Source: Bacillus luti (GTDB lineage Bacteria; Bacillota; Bacilli; Bacillales; Bacillaceae_G). Taken from it: a stretch of DNA of 64,000 bases. Positions within the stretch are counted from its first letter, which is position 1. Every line of letters begins with the position of its first letter. Under the pieces are notes generated by a model that saw nothing but the letters and a program-made list of their open reading frames with translations, had not been told where the DNA came from and did not search any database. The stretch lies in assembly GCF_001884105.1 (NCBI RefSeq), contig NZ_MACI01000089.1, forward strand, positions 1-64,000, in the 5' to 3' direction. The translations under genes and the position numbers were made by a program. Of this stretch, positions 43,612-52,964 are shown piece after piece.

Positions 43612-44142
43612 ATGAAAGAAAGTTTACAAACTGCTTTTTCTTGTTCTTCTTTTCTTCTCTCCTACCCTGAACTAGGGTGGAGAGAAGCTGTAACAGAATT
43701 AAAAGAAGAGATTGAAGCGATTGAACAGGAAGAAGTTAAAACTTCACTTACAGCATTTATAAAACAAGCGCTAGATAAAACGAACGATCAACTTATTGAT
43801 AGTTACGTATATACATTTGATTTTGGTAAAAAGACTAATATGTATTTAACGTATATGAACACCGGCGAACAAAGAGAAAGAGGCATTGAATTACTAGAGT
43901 TAAAACAGCATTATAAAAAATCTGGTTTTGAAGTAACGGATAAAGAACTACCAGATTATTTACCACTATTACTTGAGTTTTTTGCAAATGCAGATGAACA
44001 AGATAGTGAGCCGATTATGGGTAAATATAAGGAGAATATACAAGCATTGCATGTTCAGTTAAAAGAAGCAGACAGTATGTATGAACCAATTCTTGGAGCT
44101 GTTCTCCTCGCTATCGATACATGGGGTGTACAGACAAATTAG
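43612..44142 (+). CDS. narJ: nitrate reductase assembly chaperone
   Basis: NarJ is the cytosolic chaperone that binds the NarG N-terminus until the molybdenum cofactor is inserted. The 176-residue, all-helical protein matches the TorD/NarJ family in length and has the conserved SYPELGW start and DYLPLLLEFF segment. It overlaps the 5' region of narI by none at the chosen start and is separated from narH by 19 bases that include AAAGGGGG. Confidence 0.9.
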   Translation: MKESLQTAFSCSSFLLSYPELGWREAVTELKEEIEAIEQEEVKTSLTAFIKQALDKTNDQLIDSYVYTFDFGKKTNMYLTYMNTGEQRERGIELLELKQHYKKSGFEVTDKELPDYLPLLLEFFANADEQDSEPIMGKYKENIQALHVQLKEADSMYEPILGAVLLAIDTWGVQTN

Positions 44143-44159
44143 AAAGGAGAGTTGTCAAA

Positions 44160-44849
44160 ATGATGGATCAATTTCTATGGGTGTTGTTTCCCTATATCAT
44201 TTTTGCAATCTTTATCGGTGGACATATTTTCAGATACAACTATGATCAATTTGGATGGACATCAAAATCTAGTGAACTATTAGAGAAAAAAATGCTCCGA
44301 ATCGGAAGTCTATTATTCCACTTTGGGATTATATTCGTAATTGGCGGTCATGTTATGGGGATTTTAATTCCAGAAGCTGTATACCGTTCAATAGGTATTT
44401 CTGAGCATATGTATCATGTAGTAGCAATTAGTTTCGGGCTTCCAGCAGGGGTTGCTTCTATCATCGGTTTAATTATATTAACGTACCGCCGCGTAACAGT
44501 AAAACGTATTATTGCAACGAGTACAAAGGGAGATTATATTGCGCTTATTTTATTACTTATCGTTATGCTGGCAGGACTTTCCTCAACATTTTTAAACATT
44601 GACTCAAAAGGATTTGATTATCGTACAACGATTGGTCCTTGGTTCCGAAGTCTCTTTATTTTCCAACCAAAAGTTGAATACATGACGGAAGTACCAGTTT
44701 GGTTTAAAATTCATATTCTCGCAGGGTTGGGGCTTTTCGCAGTATGGCCATTTACAAGACTGGTACATGTATTTAGTGCCCCAATTAAATACTTAAGTCG
44801 TAGTTATGTAATTTACAGAAGACGTATTCCAAATGAATTGAAAAAATAG
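44160..44849 (+). CDS. narI: respiratory nitrate reductase gamma subunit (cytochrome b)
   Basis: NarI oxidises menaquinol and carries two b-type haems. The 229-residue protein has five membrane helices with the histidines expected as haem ligands: GGHIFRY near residue 21, FHFGIIFVIGGHVMG near 55-65, and the late KIHILAG and FTRLVHVFS histidines. The tandem ATGs at 44160/44163 follow AAAGGAGAG; a longer frame would run inside narJ. It ends the nar operon. Confidence 0.95.
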   Translation: MMDQFLWVLFPYIIFAIFIGGHIFRYNYDQFGWTSKSSELLEKKMLRIGSLLFHFGIIFVIGGHVMGILIPEAVYRSIGISEHMYHVVAISFGLPAGVASIIGLIILTYRRVTVKRIIATSTKGDYIALILLLIVMLAGLSSTFLNIDSKGFDYRTTIGPWFRSLFIFQPKVEYMTEVPVWFKIHILAGLGLFAVWPFTRLVHVFSAPIKYLSRSYVIYRRRIPNELKK

Positions 44850-44880
44850 TTTTGTTATACATGTTTAGTACTTTATAAGA

Positions 44881-44916
44881 AAAGCCGAGATCTAATTGGA
44901 CATCTCGGCTTTCCTT
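44881..44916. terminator. bidirectional terminator between narI and fnr
   Basis: AAAGCCGAGAT / ATCTCGGCTTT with an 8-9-base loop, between convergent genes. Confidence 0.75.
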
Positions 44917-44942
44917 ATAGGTATAAGTATCTAAATAAGATG

Positions 44943-45635
44943 CTAATCAATACTACAAACAGAGGCAGAGCAATCTTCACAAGCAATTTCACATTTTAAA
45001 AATTGTAAATCGTGAATTGTAATCTTTCCTTTATGAATAGAAATTGTACCTTGCTTTTTTAATTCATTTAACATTCGATTTACACTTTCGCGTGAAGTTG
45101 CACAGAAATTAGCAAGTTCTTGATTCGTTAACGGTAAATCGATGAGAATCCCATTTTCCTTTAGTACACCATAACTATTTGTCATTCGAATGAGAGTAGA
45201 ATACAGGGCACCTTTTTTGCCATGTAATACTAAATCTCGGAACTTCGTTTGCATTCTTCTTAAATGTTCACTAATCCATTTCATAAATTCAAATACGAGC
45301 GCGGGCTTTTGGAGTAATGCTTTTTCTAAGGTTTCACGCTTTATTACCCCTACTTCAACATCTTCAAGGCATTTTGAGTTTAATAAATACTTCGCATTGT
45401 CCGTGAACAATGTTAGTTCACCAATAATGTCGTATGCCGAACAAATACGGAGTGTTAATTCCTGCCCATCAGCACTTAGTTTACTAATTTGTACTTTCCC
45501 TGAGTGGATGATATAGAGTTCTGTTGCTTCCATACCTTCTTGAAAAATAAAACTTCCTTTTTTAATCTGCATTTTATATTCAACAGATGCAAGTAATTCC
45601 TTTAAGTCTTGAGATAATGTCATACTGTTTGCCAC
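44943..45635 (-). CDS. fnr: anaerobic regulator Fnr (Crp/Fnr family)
   Basis: The oxygen-sensing regulator that activates anaerobic respiration genes when its [4Fe-4S] cluster is intact. The 230-residue protein has a cNMP-binding-like domain (about 25-135), a winged helix-turn-helix (LTNQELANFCATSRESVNRML, about 167-187), and a C-terminal cysteine group in LKCEIACEDCSASVC. Bacillus Fnr binds its cluster with C-terminal cysteines, unlike the N-terminal ones of E. coli. GTG 45635 was chosen because AAAGGTG ends six bases before it. It lies between nar and moa, both with Fnr boxes. Confidence 0.95.
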   Translation of the reverse strand: MANSMTLSQDLKELLASVEYKMQIKKGSFIFQEGMEATELYIIHSGKVQISKLSADGQELTLRICSAYDIIGELTLFTDNAKYLLNSKCLEDVEVGVIKRETLEKALLQKPALVFEFMKWISEHLRRMQTKFRDLVLHGKKGALYSTLIRMTNSYGVLKENGILIDLPLTNQELANFCATSRESVNRMLNELKKQGTISIHKGKITIHDLQFLKCEIACEDCSASVCSID

Positions 45636-45810
45636 AGCGATCACCTTTCTTCTTATAAGCAATACATCTCCTATTTTGAATGTAAGTATGATGAAAATGC
45701 AAGAGATATTTTTGGAAAGAAGTGAAATTTCAATGACTGGATGGAGTAGGGCTTGAGATGTGAACAAAATTCGAACGGATTTGTGAAAAATTTTGGAATG
45801 GGGAAAGTAA

Positions 45811-45853
45811 TGTGAGAAAAGTCACATTGAATATGTAGCTTCTTTTTTATAAT
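45811..45853 (+). promoter_or_regulatory. Fnr-dependent promoter of the molybdopterin operon
   Basis: A perfect TGTGA-GAAAAG-TCACA palindrome (45811-45826) with a -10 TATAAT at 45848-45853. A start near 45860 puts the box centre at -41.5. It could also influence the divergent fnr gene, whose start codon is about 175 bases away. Confidence 0.8.
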
Positions 45854-45911
45854 AAAGGCAAATGAAAATATGAAACTTACTAAGGATTTGAGTAGAAAAG
45901 AAGGGATATAG

Positions 45912-46925
45912 ATGCACGAGAAGATGAGAGATTCGTTAGAGCGGCCACTTCAAGATTTACGTATTTCAGTTATTGATCGTTGTAATTTTAGATGCACATA
46001 CTGTATGCCTGCTGAAGTGTTCGGACCTGATTACACTTTTTTACAGGAAGAGTTTTTATTAACGTTCGATGAAATAGTAAGATTAGCAAGATTATTTATA
46101 AGTATGGGAGTCAATAAAATTAGACTTACTGGCGGCGAACCTTTATTGCGTAAAGATTTACCGAAGTTAATTGCAATGCTTGCAAAGCTAGACGGTTTAA
46201 CGGATATTGGACTCACAACAAACGGTATTCATTTAGCAAAGCAAGCAAAGGCGTTAAAAGAAGCGGGACTCAAACGTGTAAATATTAGTTTAGATGCGAT
46301 AGAGGATCATATCTTCCGAAAAATTAATGGACGAAATGTAAGTACAAAACCTGTATTGAAAGGAATTGAAGCAGCAAAGGCTGCTGGATTAGAAGTAAAA
46401 GTAAATATGGTCGTAAAAAAAAGAATGAATGATAGTCAAATTCTTCATATGGCTCGTTATTTTAAAGAACAAGAAATTCAGCTCCGTTTCATTGAGTTTA
46501 TGGATGTAGGAAGTACGAACGGCTGGAACTTCGAACAAGTTATTACGAAGGAACAATTAATAGAGAAGATTAATCGTGTATATCCGATTGAGCCTGTTAA
46601 ACCTCGTTACTTTGGAGAAGTTGCAAAATTGTATCGATATGTAGGGAGTGATGCAGAAGTTGGATTTATTACTTCAGTATCTGAGTCATTTTGTTCTTCT
46701 TGTACGAGAGCTCGTATTTCGGCAGACGGCAAGTTTTTCACGTGCTTATTTGGAACGAAAGGAACGGACTTACGAACGCTTCTTAGAGAAGATATTTCGG
46801 ATACTTCACTACTAAAAATTCTCCACCATACATGGGAGTTTAGAACAGATCGATATTCAGATGAAAGAACGGCGGAAAGTACAAATAAACGTCCAAAAGT
46901 TGAAATGTCATACATTGGAGGATAG
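45912..46925 (+). CDS. moaA: GTP 3',8-cyclase
   Basis: A radical-SAM enzyme that rearranges GTP in the first step of molybdopterin synthesis. The 337-residue protein has the N-terminal cluster Cys24-x3-Cys28-x2-Cys31 (CNFRCTYC), the second, C-terminal cluster [18 protein letters not shown], and the essential Gly-Gly at the C-terminus (SYIGG). AAGAAGGG precedes the ATG. It is first in a Moco operon under an Fnr box. moaC, which makes the next step, is not in the window. Confidence 0.97.
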   Translation: MHEKMRDSLERPLQDLRISVIDRCNFRCTYCMPAEVFGPDYTFLQEEFLLTFDEIVRLARLFISMGVNKIRLTGGEPLLRKDLPKLIAMLAKLDGLTDIGLTTNGIHLAKQAKALKEAGLKRVNISLDAIEDHIFRKINGRNVSTKPVLKGIEAAKAAGLEVKVNMVVKKRMNDSQILHMARYFKEQEIQLRFIEFMDVGSTNGWNFEQVITKEQLIEKINRVYPIEPVKPRYFGEVAKLYRYVGSDAEVGFITSVSESFCSSCTRARISADGKFFTCLFGTKGTDLRTLLREDISDTSLLKILHHTWEFRTDRYSDERTAESTNKRPKVEMSYIGG

Positions 46926-46942
46926 AGAAAGGAGGATTCCCT

Positions 46943-47956
46943 ATGCAAGAGCGATATTCAAGACAGGTACTATTTTCTGAAATTGGTGAAATAGGACAAA
47001 GAAAAATAAGAGAAAAGCATGTGCTCTTAATCGGTGCGGGTGCACTAGGGGCTGCAAATGCGGAAGCTCTCGTTAGGATGGGAATTGGGAAATTGACAAT
47101 TGCTGACCGTGACTACGTCGAATGGAGTAATTTACAACGGCAACAGTTATATACAGAAGAAGATGCGAAGCAGTGCAAGCCAAAAGCAATTGCAGCAGCA
47201 GAACATTTAAGAACGATTAATTCTGAAGTGGAGATTGAGCCAGTTGTAACAGATGTCACAATGCAAGAAATGGAAGAGTTAACAAAAGAAGTGGATCTCA
47301 TATTAGATGCGACTGATAACTTTGATACGCGTCTACTTATAAATGACATTTCACAAAAAGAAAATATACCTTGGATATACGGTGGTTGCATTGGAAGCTA
47401 CGGTGTAACGTATACAATTCTTCCGGGAAAAACACCGTGCTTTCGCTGCTTAATGGATCATCCTATGGGTGGTGCAACATGTGATACAGCAGGAATTATT
47501 CAGCCAGCTGTACAGATGGTTGTTGCTCATCAAGTAACAGAGGCGATGAAAATATTGGTGGATAATTACCAGTCGCTAAGAGGAACGATGTTATCATTTG
47601 ATATTTGGAACAATCAATATCTCTCATTAAAAGTAAATAGACAGAAAAAAAGTACATGTCCATCTTGTGGAAAATCACGAACATATCCAAGTTTAACATT
47701 TGAAGCGCAGATGAAAACTGAATTGTTATGCGGGCGGAATACCGTTCAAATCCGTCCAGGAATAGAGGGGACTCTTAATTTAGAAGAAATACAAAAACGC
47801 TTACAAAAAAGTTTGGATGTCAAAAAAACACCATATTTATTATCGTTTCTTGTTGATGAATATCGTTTCGTTTTATTTACAGACGGTAGGGCGTTTATTC
47901 ATGGGACAAATGATATGAAAATAGCAAAACGATTATATGCAAAATATGTAGGGTAA
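46943..47956 (+). CDS. moeB: molybdopterin-synthase adenylyltransferase
   Basis: Activates the C-terminal Gly-Gly of MoaD by adenylation so that sulfur can be loaded. The 337-residue protein has the nucleotide-binding LIGAGALGAANAEAL near the N-terminus, the zinc cysteines CFRC and CPSC, the TCDTAGIIQPAV active-site region, and a C-terminal extension of about 85 residues beyond the E1-like core. It starts 17 bases after moaA and shares the operon. ThiF is the close alternative; the Moco neighbours favour MoeB. Confidence 0.9.
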   Translation: MQERYSRQVLFSEIGEIGQRKIREKHVLLIGAGALGAANAEALVRMGIGKLTIADRDYVEWSNLQRQQLYTEEDAKQCKPKAIAAAEHLRTINSEVEIEPVVTDVTMQEMEELTKEVDLILDATDNFDTRLLINDISQKENIPWIYGGCIGSYGVTYTILPGKTPCFRCLMDHPMGGATCDTAGIIQPAVQMVVAHQVTEAMKILVDNYQSLRGTMLSFDIWNNQYLSLKVNRQKKSTCPSCGKSRTYPSLTFEAQMKTELLCGRNTVQIRPGIEGTLNLEEIQKRLQKSLDVKKTPYLLSFLVDEYRFVLFTDGRAFIHGTNDMKIAKRLYAKYVG

Positions 47957-47997
47957 ATAGAATGAGAGCTTCTATTTTTCAAAACGAGGTGAAAAAA

Positions 47998-49287
47998 ATG
48001 TTATTAAAACGTAATCCAATTCCAGTGGCAGAAGCAGTTGCACGTGTAATGGAATATGCTCATGAGGGTGAAACGGAAAAAGTTTCTCTTATAGACAGTT
48101 ACGGAAGAATCCTTGGAGAAGATGTTGTTGCAGATCATGATGTCCCGCATTTTGATCGCTCTCCGTACGATGGATTTGCGATTCGAGCAGAAGATACAAA
48201 AGAAGCGAGTAGCAGTAACCCAATTCGGTTTGAAGTGATTGGTGAAATCGGAGCAGGTTTTGTTTTTACAGAAGAAGTGAAACCATTTCAAACTGTCCGT
48301 ATTATGACAGGTGCGGCAATTCCAGCAGGGTGTAATGCAGTTGTTATGTTAGAACTAACGGAAGGATTTGAAGAAAACGAAAAGACTTTTATGAAATTAA
48401 AACGCTCTTTTGCTTCCGGGGATAACATTTCTTTTAAAGGAGAAGATGTAAAACGAAATACCATCCTTGTGAAAAAAGGGACTGTTATTAATCCTGGAGT
48501 TGCAGCACTTCTTGCTACGTTTGGTTATAGTTCCGTACATGTTGTAAAACAGCCGATTATTGGAATTGTGACGACAGGAAGTGAACTGCTTGAGGTACAT
48601 GAACAATTAAAATCAGGGAAGATTCGAAATAGCAACTCCTATATGATCGCTGCTCAAATTGAACGAGCGGGGGGAGTTGTACAGTATTATGGACAAATCG
48701 CTGATGATATAGAGACGTGCTATAACACTGTAAAAAAAGCGATAAAAGAAGTCGATATTTTAATTACAACTGGTGGTGTTTCGGTAGGAGACTATGACTA
48801 TTTTCCTGCTATTTATGAAAGATTGCAAGCTAATGTACTTTTCAACAAAATAGCGATGCGGCCAGGAAGTGTGACAACTGTAGCTGAGGTAGAAGGAAAA
48901 CTACTATTTGGTCTATCTGGTAATCCTTCTGCTTGTTATGTCGGATGTGAATTATATGTTCGACCAGTCATTGGAACATATTTGCATAGAAAAGATCCGC
49001 ACGTATTTCGTGCAGAAGCAATTTTACAGAAAGACTTTCCGAAAGCAAATCCATTTACTCGTTTTGTAAGAGGGAGAGTAGAAATTGTAGATGGACAATT
49101 ACAAGTTATACCAGTTGGTCTAGATAAATCTAGCGCAATTTCTTCACTTGCAGAGGCAAATGCATGTATCGTCCTGCCAGGAGGAACGAGAGGGTTTGAA
49201 GCAGGAATAACTGTTTCGGTACTGTTATTAGAATCAAACGCCGGAAGTGAGTGGCCGTGGGATGAACCGCTTCGATCATATAAATAA
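47998..49287 (+). CDS. moeA: molybdopterin molybdotransferase
   Basis: Inserts molybdate into adenylated molybdopterin. The 429-residue protein has DHDVPHFDRSPYDGFA (near residue 45), IRIMTGAAIPAGCNAVV-type segment, and the MoaB/Mog-like GIVTTGSEL, GGVSVGDYDYF and MRPGSV core with a final LSGNPSACYVGCEL motif. The ATG at 47998 was chosen because GAGGTG ends six bases before it; an in-frame ATG at 47962 has no ribosome site. Confidence 0.95.
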   Translation: MLLKRNPIPVAEAVARVMEYAHEGETEKVSLIDSYGRILGEDVVADHDVPHFDRSPYDGFAIRAEDTKEASSSNPIRFEVIGEIGAGFVFTEEVKPFQTVRIMTGAAIPAGCNAVVMLELTEGFEENEKTFMKLKRSFASGDNISFKGEDVKRNTILVKKGTVINPGVAALLATFGYSSVHVVKQPIIGIVTTGSELLEVHEQLKSGKIRNSNSYMIAAQIERAGGVVQYYGQIADDIETCYNTVKKAIKEVDILITTGGVSVGDYDYFPAIYERLQANVLFNKIAMRPGSVTTVAEVEGKLLFGLSGNPSACYVGCELYVRPVIGTYLHRKDPHVFRAEAILQKDFPKANPFTRFVRGRVEIVDGQLQVIPVGLDKSSAISSLAEANACIVLPGGTRGFEAGITVSVLLLESNAGSEWPWDEPLRSYK

Positions 49288-49330
49288 TAGAAAATAGATT
49301 GCTAACTTATACAAAGATAAGAGGTGCAAA

Positions 49331-49801
49331 ATGACACAAACGTATTATGAAGTAATTGATACACCTATTTCAATTGAAGAAGTTACAAACAAAGTAATTC
49401 GTCGTGAGTGTGGTGCTGTTACTACTTTCATTGGCACTGTAAGAGAATTTACGAAAGGACGTCGTACACTATATTTAGAGTATGTAGCATATAAAACAAT
49501 GGCAGAAAAACAACTTGAGAAAATTGGCACTGAAGTAGAAGCGAAGTGGTCTGGGACATATGTCGCCATTACACATCGCATTGGTACATTACAAATTTCT
49601 GATCTTGCTGTTGTTGTCGCCGTTTCTACACCACACCGGAAAGCAGCATATGAGGCGAACGAATATATTATGGAGCGTATAAAACAAATTGTTCCGATTT
49701 GGAAGAAAGAGTTTTGGGAAGATGGTGAGTCATGGATAGGTGATCAGTTAGAGAAAATAGCATATGCAAATGGTGAGCCTGGAAAGGAGATAAGAATATG
49801 A
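49331..49801 (+). CDS. moaE: molybdopterin synthase catalytic subunit
   Basis: The large subunit of molybdopterin synthase, which adds two sulfurs from MoaD to precursor Z. The 156-residue protein shows FIGTVREFTKGR, LEYVAYKTMAEKQL, HRIGTLQISDLAVVVAV and the C-terminal PIWKKEFWEDGESWIG with the catalytic lysines. AAGAGGTG precedes the ATG. It overlaps moaD by 4 bases (ATGA), so the two subunits are coupled. Confidence 0.95.
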   Translation: MTQTYYEVIDTPISIEEVTNKVIRRECGAVTTFIGTVREFTKGRRTLYLEYVAYKTMAEKQLEKIGTEVEAKWSGTYVAITHRIGTLQISDLAVVVAVSTPHRKAAYEANEYIMERIKQIVPIWKKEFWEDGESWIGDQLEKIAYANGEPGKEIRI

Positions 49802-50031
49802 TTGAAGTACTATTATTTGCACATTTACAAGAAGAAGTCAGTAAGCCAGCATTACACATAGATTGCGAAAATATTACGGTTGCGAAGCTAAAGGAAGTTC
49901 TGGTTAAGGAATATAATGTAGCAATTTCAAATGAGATTATGGTTGCGATAAATGAAGAATATGCAAATGAGGATGACATCATTCAAACTGGCAATGTCGT
50001 AGCAATGATTCCGCCAGTAAGTGGTGGTTGA
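49798..50031 (+). CDS. moaD: molybdopterin synthase sulfur carrier subunit
   Basis: A 77-residue ubiquitin-fold sulfur carrier ending in the diagnostic Gly-Gly (PPVSGG) that MoeB adenylates and MoaE accepts. The chain shows the IEVLLFAHLQEEV first strand and the VAMIPPVSGG last strand. Overlap with moaE implies equal production. Confidence 0.95.
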   Translation: MIEVLLFAHLQEEVSKPALHIDCENITVAKLKEVLVKEYNVAISNEIMVAINEEYANEDDIIQTGNVVAMIPPVSGG

Positions 50032-50038
50032 TTCTTTT

Positions 50039-50070
50039 CAGCCTGATCATGTAAGGACGTGATTAGGCTG
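50039..50070 (+). other. hairpin between moaD and narK
   Basis: CAGCCTGATCA / TGATTAGGCTG with a 10-base loop and one mismatch; no T run follows, so it may stabilise or process the message between moaD and narK or be a weak terminator. The rest of the 80-base gap has the narK ribosome site (GGAGGG). Confidence 0.5.
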
Positions 50071-50111
50071 GAGGGAATGAATATAACTATGCATACATAG
50101 GAGGGAACAGG

Positions 50112-51281
50112 ATGAAAAGTCCTAATTTTCAATTAAGTTTACAAACTTCCAATCTAGTTATCGGTTTTATGGTATGGGTTATTTTATCATCATTAATGCC
50201 CTATATTAAAGTAGATATCCCATTAACTGCAGGACAAATTTCTATGGTAACAGCAGTACCGGTTATATTAGGTTCTGTTCTTCGCATTCCGATTGGTTAT
50301 TGGACAAATCGTTTCGGAGCAAGAAAATTATTCTTTATTAGTTTTATTCTATTATTATTTCCTGTCTTTTATATTAGTGTTGCCGATTCAATGATGGATT
50401 TAATTATTGGTGGTTTATTCGTCGGAATCGGTGGGGCGGTATTCTCAGTAGGGGTAACTTCTTTACCGAAATACTTTCCGAAAGAGAGTCATGGTTTTGT
50501 AAATGGTATTTACGGTGTCGGTAACGCGGGGACAGCAATTACTTCATTTTTAGCTCCTGTAATTGCGACATCAGTTGGTTGGAGAACGACAGTACAGTGT
50601 TATTTAGTTTTACTTGCAGCGTTTGCACTTATGAACTTTTTATTAGGCGATCGTAAGGAGAAAAAGGTGAATACACCATTAATGGAACAAATAAAAGGTG
50701 TATATAAAAATGAAAAACTTTGGTTTCTATGTATCTTTTACTTTTTAACATTCGGATCATTTGTCGCATTTACAGTATACTTACCAAACTTTTTAGTATC
50801 TCACTTCGGATTAGAGAAAGTAGATGCAGGTATGCGGACAGCCGGATTCATCATACTCGCAACAATAATGCGTCCGATTGGTGGTTGGCTAGGTGATAAG
50901 TTTAATCCATTTAAAATATTAATCTTCGTATTTATCGGATTAACACTTTCAGGTATTATTTTATCATTTATGCCTAGCATGAATGTGTACACATTTGGTT
51001 GCCTACTAGTCGCATTTTGTGCAGGGATTGGAAATGGTACAATCTTCAAACTCGTTCCAATGTATTTCTCAGAACAAGCTGGTATTGTAAATGGACTCGT
51101 TTCAGCTTTAGGCGGACTAGGAGGATTCTTCCCGCCGCTAATTTTAACATTACTATTCCAACTAACAGGTCATTATGCAATTGGGTTTATGGCATTATCA
51201 GAAGTCGCACTTGCTTGTTTAATCATTACTGTGTGGATGTATAGTCAAGAAAAGCTGTTAGTGCTGTTAAAGACTCATTAA
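50112..51281 (+). CDS. narK: nitrate/nitrite transporter
   Basis: A 389-residue major facilitator protein with about 12 hydrophobic helices. Motifs of the nitrate/nitrite porter group: RIPIGYWTNRFGARKLF between helices 2 and 3, GVGNAGTAITSFLAPV in the first half and GLGGFFPPLI in the second, where the glycine-rich nitrate signature lies. It is encoded 80 bases after moaD and probably brings nitrate in or exports nitrite for the Nar system. Confidence 0.9.
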   Translation: MKSPNFQLSLQTSNLVIGFMVWVILSSLMPYIKVDIPLTAGQISMVTAVPVILGSVLRIPIGYWTNRFGARKLFFISFILLLFPVFYISVADSMMDLIIGGLFVGIGGAVFSVGVTSLPKYFPKESHGFVNGIYGVGNAGTAITSFLAPVIATSVGWRTTVQCYLVLLAAFALMNFLLGDRKEKKVNTPLMEQIKGVYKNEKLWFLCIFYFLTFGSFVAFTVYLPNFLVSHFGLEKVDAGMRTAGFIILATIMRPIGGWLGDKFNPFKILIFVFIGLTLSGIILSFMPSMNVYTFGCLLVAFCAGIGNGTIFKLVPMYFSEQAGIVNGLVSALGGLGGFFPPLILTLLFQLTGHYAIGFMALSEVALACLIITVWMYSQEKLLVLLKTH

Positions 51282-51283
51282 TA

Positions 51284-51325
51284 AAGAAAAAGAACCATCC
51301 CAAAGTATTTTGGGATGGTTCTTTT
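51284..51325 (+). terminator. rho-independent terminator of narK
   Basis: AAAAAGAACCATCCCAAA / TTTTGGGATGGTTCTTTT with a 3-base loop. Confidence 0.85.
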
Positions 51326-51510
51326 AGTAATAGGCTTCAACACATTCTTTTATGACCAAATTCTTTAGTAAGGCTAATGGATATTGTGAAATAGTACACT
51401 TAAACGAAAGAATACAGTTTAGGTCGATAAGATAAAATTATGAATTTGTATAAATAATCTATAATTTTCTTTAAGAGTCATATTTGCTATGTTAAAGAAA
51501 AGGGAGGGAT

Positions 51511-51675
51511 ATGAGAATATTAGATGCACATTTTCGTATTATCGATTTTAATTTTCTAATTATTGATAACTAAGGAGTGTTTCCGCCTAACTTTGTTGTA
51601 GAAGATTATTAGATTGATGCAATAGAATTGTCCAAAGTTGCATCCATTTTAGTAAAGGGTTTAATGAAACTATAA
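51511..51675 (+). pseudogene. remnant of an amidohydrolase gene
   Basis: An AGGGAGGG ribosome site and ATG open MRILDAHFRIIDFNFLIIDN, like the MRIIDAHFHIID start of TIM-barrel amidohydrolases, then a TAA; past it the frame reads GVFPPNFVVEDY, stop, IDAIELSKVASILVKGL, like their second and third segments. The metal-binding HxH has become HFR. Two in-frame stops and loss of the remaining ~230 residues mark a decayed gene. Nothing else is seen in 51326-51510. Confidence 0.55.
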
Positions 51676-51697
51676 TATATTTGGAATGAGGTTTTAC

Positions 51698-52615
51698 ATG
51701 TTTGTTTTTATTATATTAGACGTAATATTACCAATATTAATATTGATGCTAATTGGTGCAATCTTACAAAGAAAGTTCCAATTTAACTTAAAGCAGCTAT
51801 CTACACTTATTAATTATTGCTTGATGCCAGCGGCTGTATTTGTGAATATATATGATATTCGTATAGAAACAGGTTTGTTGCTCCAGATAATATACTATTT
51901 AATGCTTTATAGTCTGAGTTTGATCATAGTAAGTCATTTCATTTCAAAAACATTAAAGTTAGAAAAAGGAGAAAGTGCAGCTCTAAAAAATAGCATTTCG
52001 TTAATGAATTCCGGTAATTATGGGTTACCAGTAAGTCAATTGATTTTCAGTCATAATCCAGTGGGGGTTTCCATTCAGATTTTTATTGTTATTTTCCAAA
52101 ATCTTTTAACTTATTCATATGGGATATATAACTTACTATCAGCAACAAAAACAATCGGAGGTATTATTCAATCATTTCTAAGACTGCCTGTATTTCATGC
52201 GCTCGTATTAGGGGTTCTCTTTCAATCTTTTAAAATTCAATTACCTAATTCTATCTTGCTACCTCTTAATCAGCTTGCGAATGGTTTTGTTGCAATAGCA
52301 CTCATATTGCTAGGGGCACAATTATCCAACATTAAGCTTAATTTTTTCCATCGAGTCATAACATGGGCTTTAATTGGAAGGTTACTGATGGGACCATTAT
52401 TAGCACTTGCCATGATCTACCTACTAAACATCGATGGTATTGTTGCACAATCATTATTTATTGCAAGTTCTTTTCCTACTTCAAGAAATACATCGACCAT
52501 TGCTATGGAATATCAAATAGAGCCTGAATTACATGCACAAATCGTTTTATTTTCAACACTTTTCAGCATTATTACAGTAACTGTCGTTATTTATTTTTCA
52601 TATATTTTGTTTTGA
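51698..52615 (+). CDS. AEC family transporter (auxin-efflux-carrier type)
   Basis: A 305-residue membrane protein with about 8-10 helices, fitting the bacterial AEC family of small-molecule/organic-anion exporters. The conserved NSGNYGLPVSQLIF and the C-terminal RNTSTIAMEYQIEPELHAQ region are typical. ATG 51698 was preferred since AATGAGGT ends five bases before it; in-frame ATG 51686 lies inside that site. It follows the amidohydrolase remnant, with which it may once have worked. Substrate unknown. Confidence 0.8.
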   Translation: MFVFIILDVILPILILMLIGAILQRKFQFNLKQLSTLINYCLMPAAVFVNIYDIRIETGLLLQIIYYLMLYSLSLIIVSHFISKTLKLEKGESAALKNSISLMNSGNYGLPVSQLIFSHNPVGVSIQIFIVIFQNLLTYSYGIYNLLSATKTIGGIIQSFLRLPVFHALVLGVLFQSFKIQLPNSILLPLNQLANGFVAIALILLGAQLSNIKLNFFHRVITWALIGRLLMGPLLALAMIYLLNIDGIVAQSLFIASSFPTSRNTSTIAMEYQIEPELHAQIVLFSTLFSIITVTVVIYFSYILF

Positions 52616-52964
52616 ATATACGTGCAAAAACGAATAGATTTGAGGCGGTAAATGATGGACGGAAATCCCATCGATATGAGAAGAAAACGGTTTTTGATAT
52701 ATTGGGTGTCGTTTACAATTGTACAATGTCTGATAATCAAGCGGCCTAATTCAAAAAAAGGAAACTCATTAGGGGTTATTTCGTATGCAAATCTTTAAAG
52801 CATTTACATATATACTTGCGAAAAAAGACACAATCTCGCTTATCATGTAAAGTTACATGAGCTTAGGATGATAGCAATGGGTGAAAGTGTCAAGTAAGAA
52901 TTTTATCTTTATTGATTTTATGCGGTTTTTCCTCATAATTGTAATTAAGGGGGATGATTCTAAT
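52616..52964. other. intergenic region with possible small ORF and operator-like repeat
   Basis: A 48-codon frame at 52652-52798 begins MDGNPIDMRRKRFLIYW behind a GAGGCGG site, but has no recognisable homologue and could be chance. An inverted repeat CATGTAA-AG-TTACATG (52844-52859) looks like a regulator site ahead of the SpoIIAA-like gene. Nothing else was seen. Confidence 0.35.

Noticed and set aside
45755-45800. Possible Fnr half-sites (TGTGAACAAAATTCGAA, TTGTGAAAAATTTTGG) near fnr
   Set aside because: Only one half matches in each; no consistent distance to a -10 for fnr.
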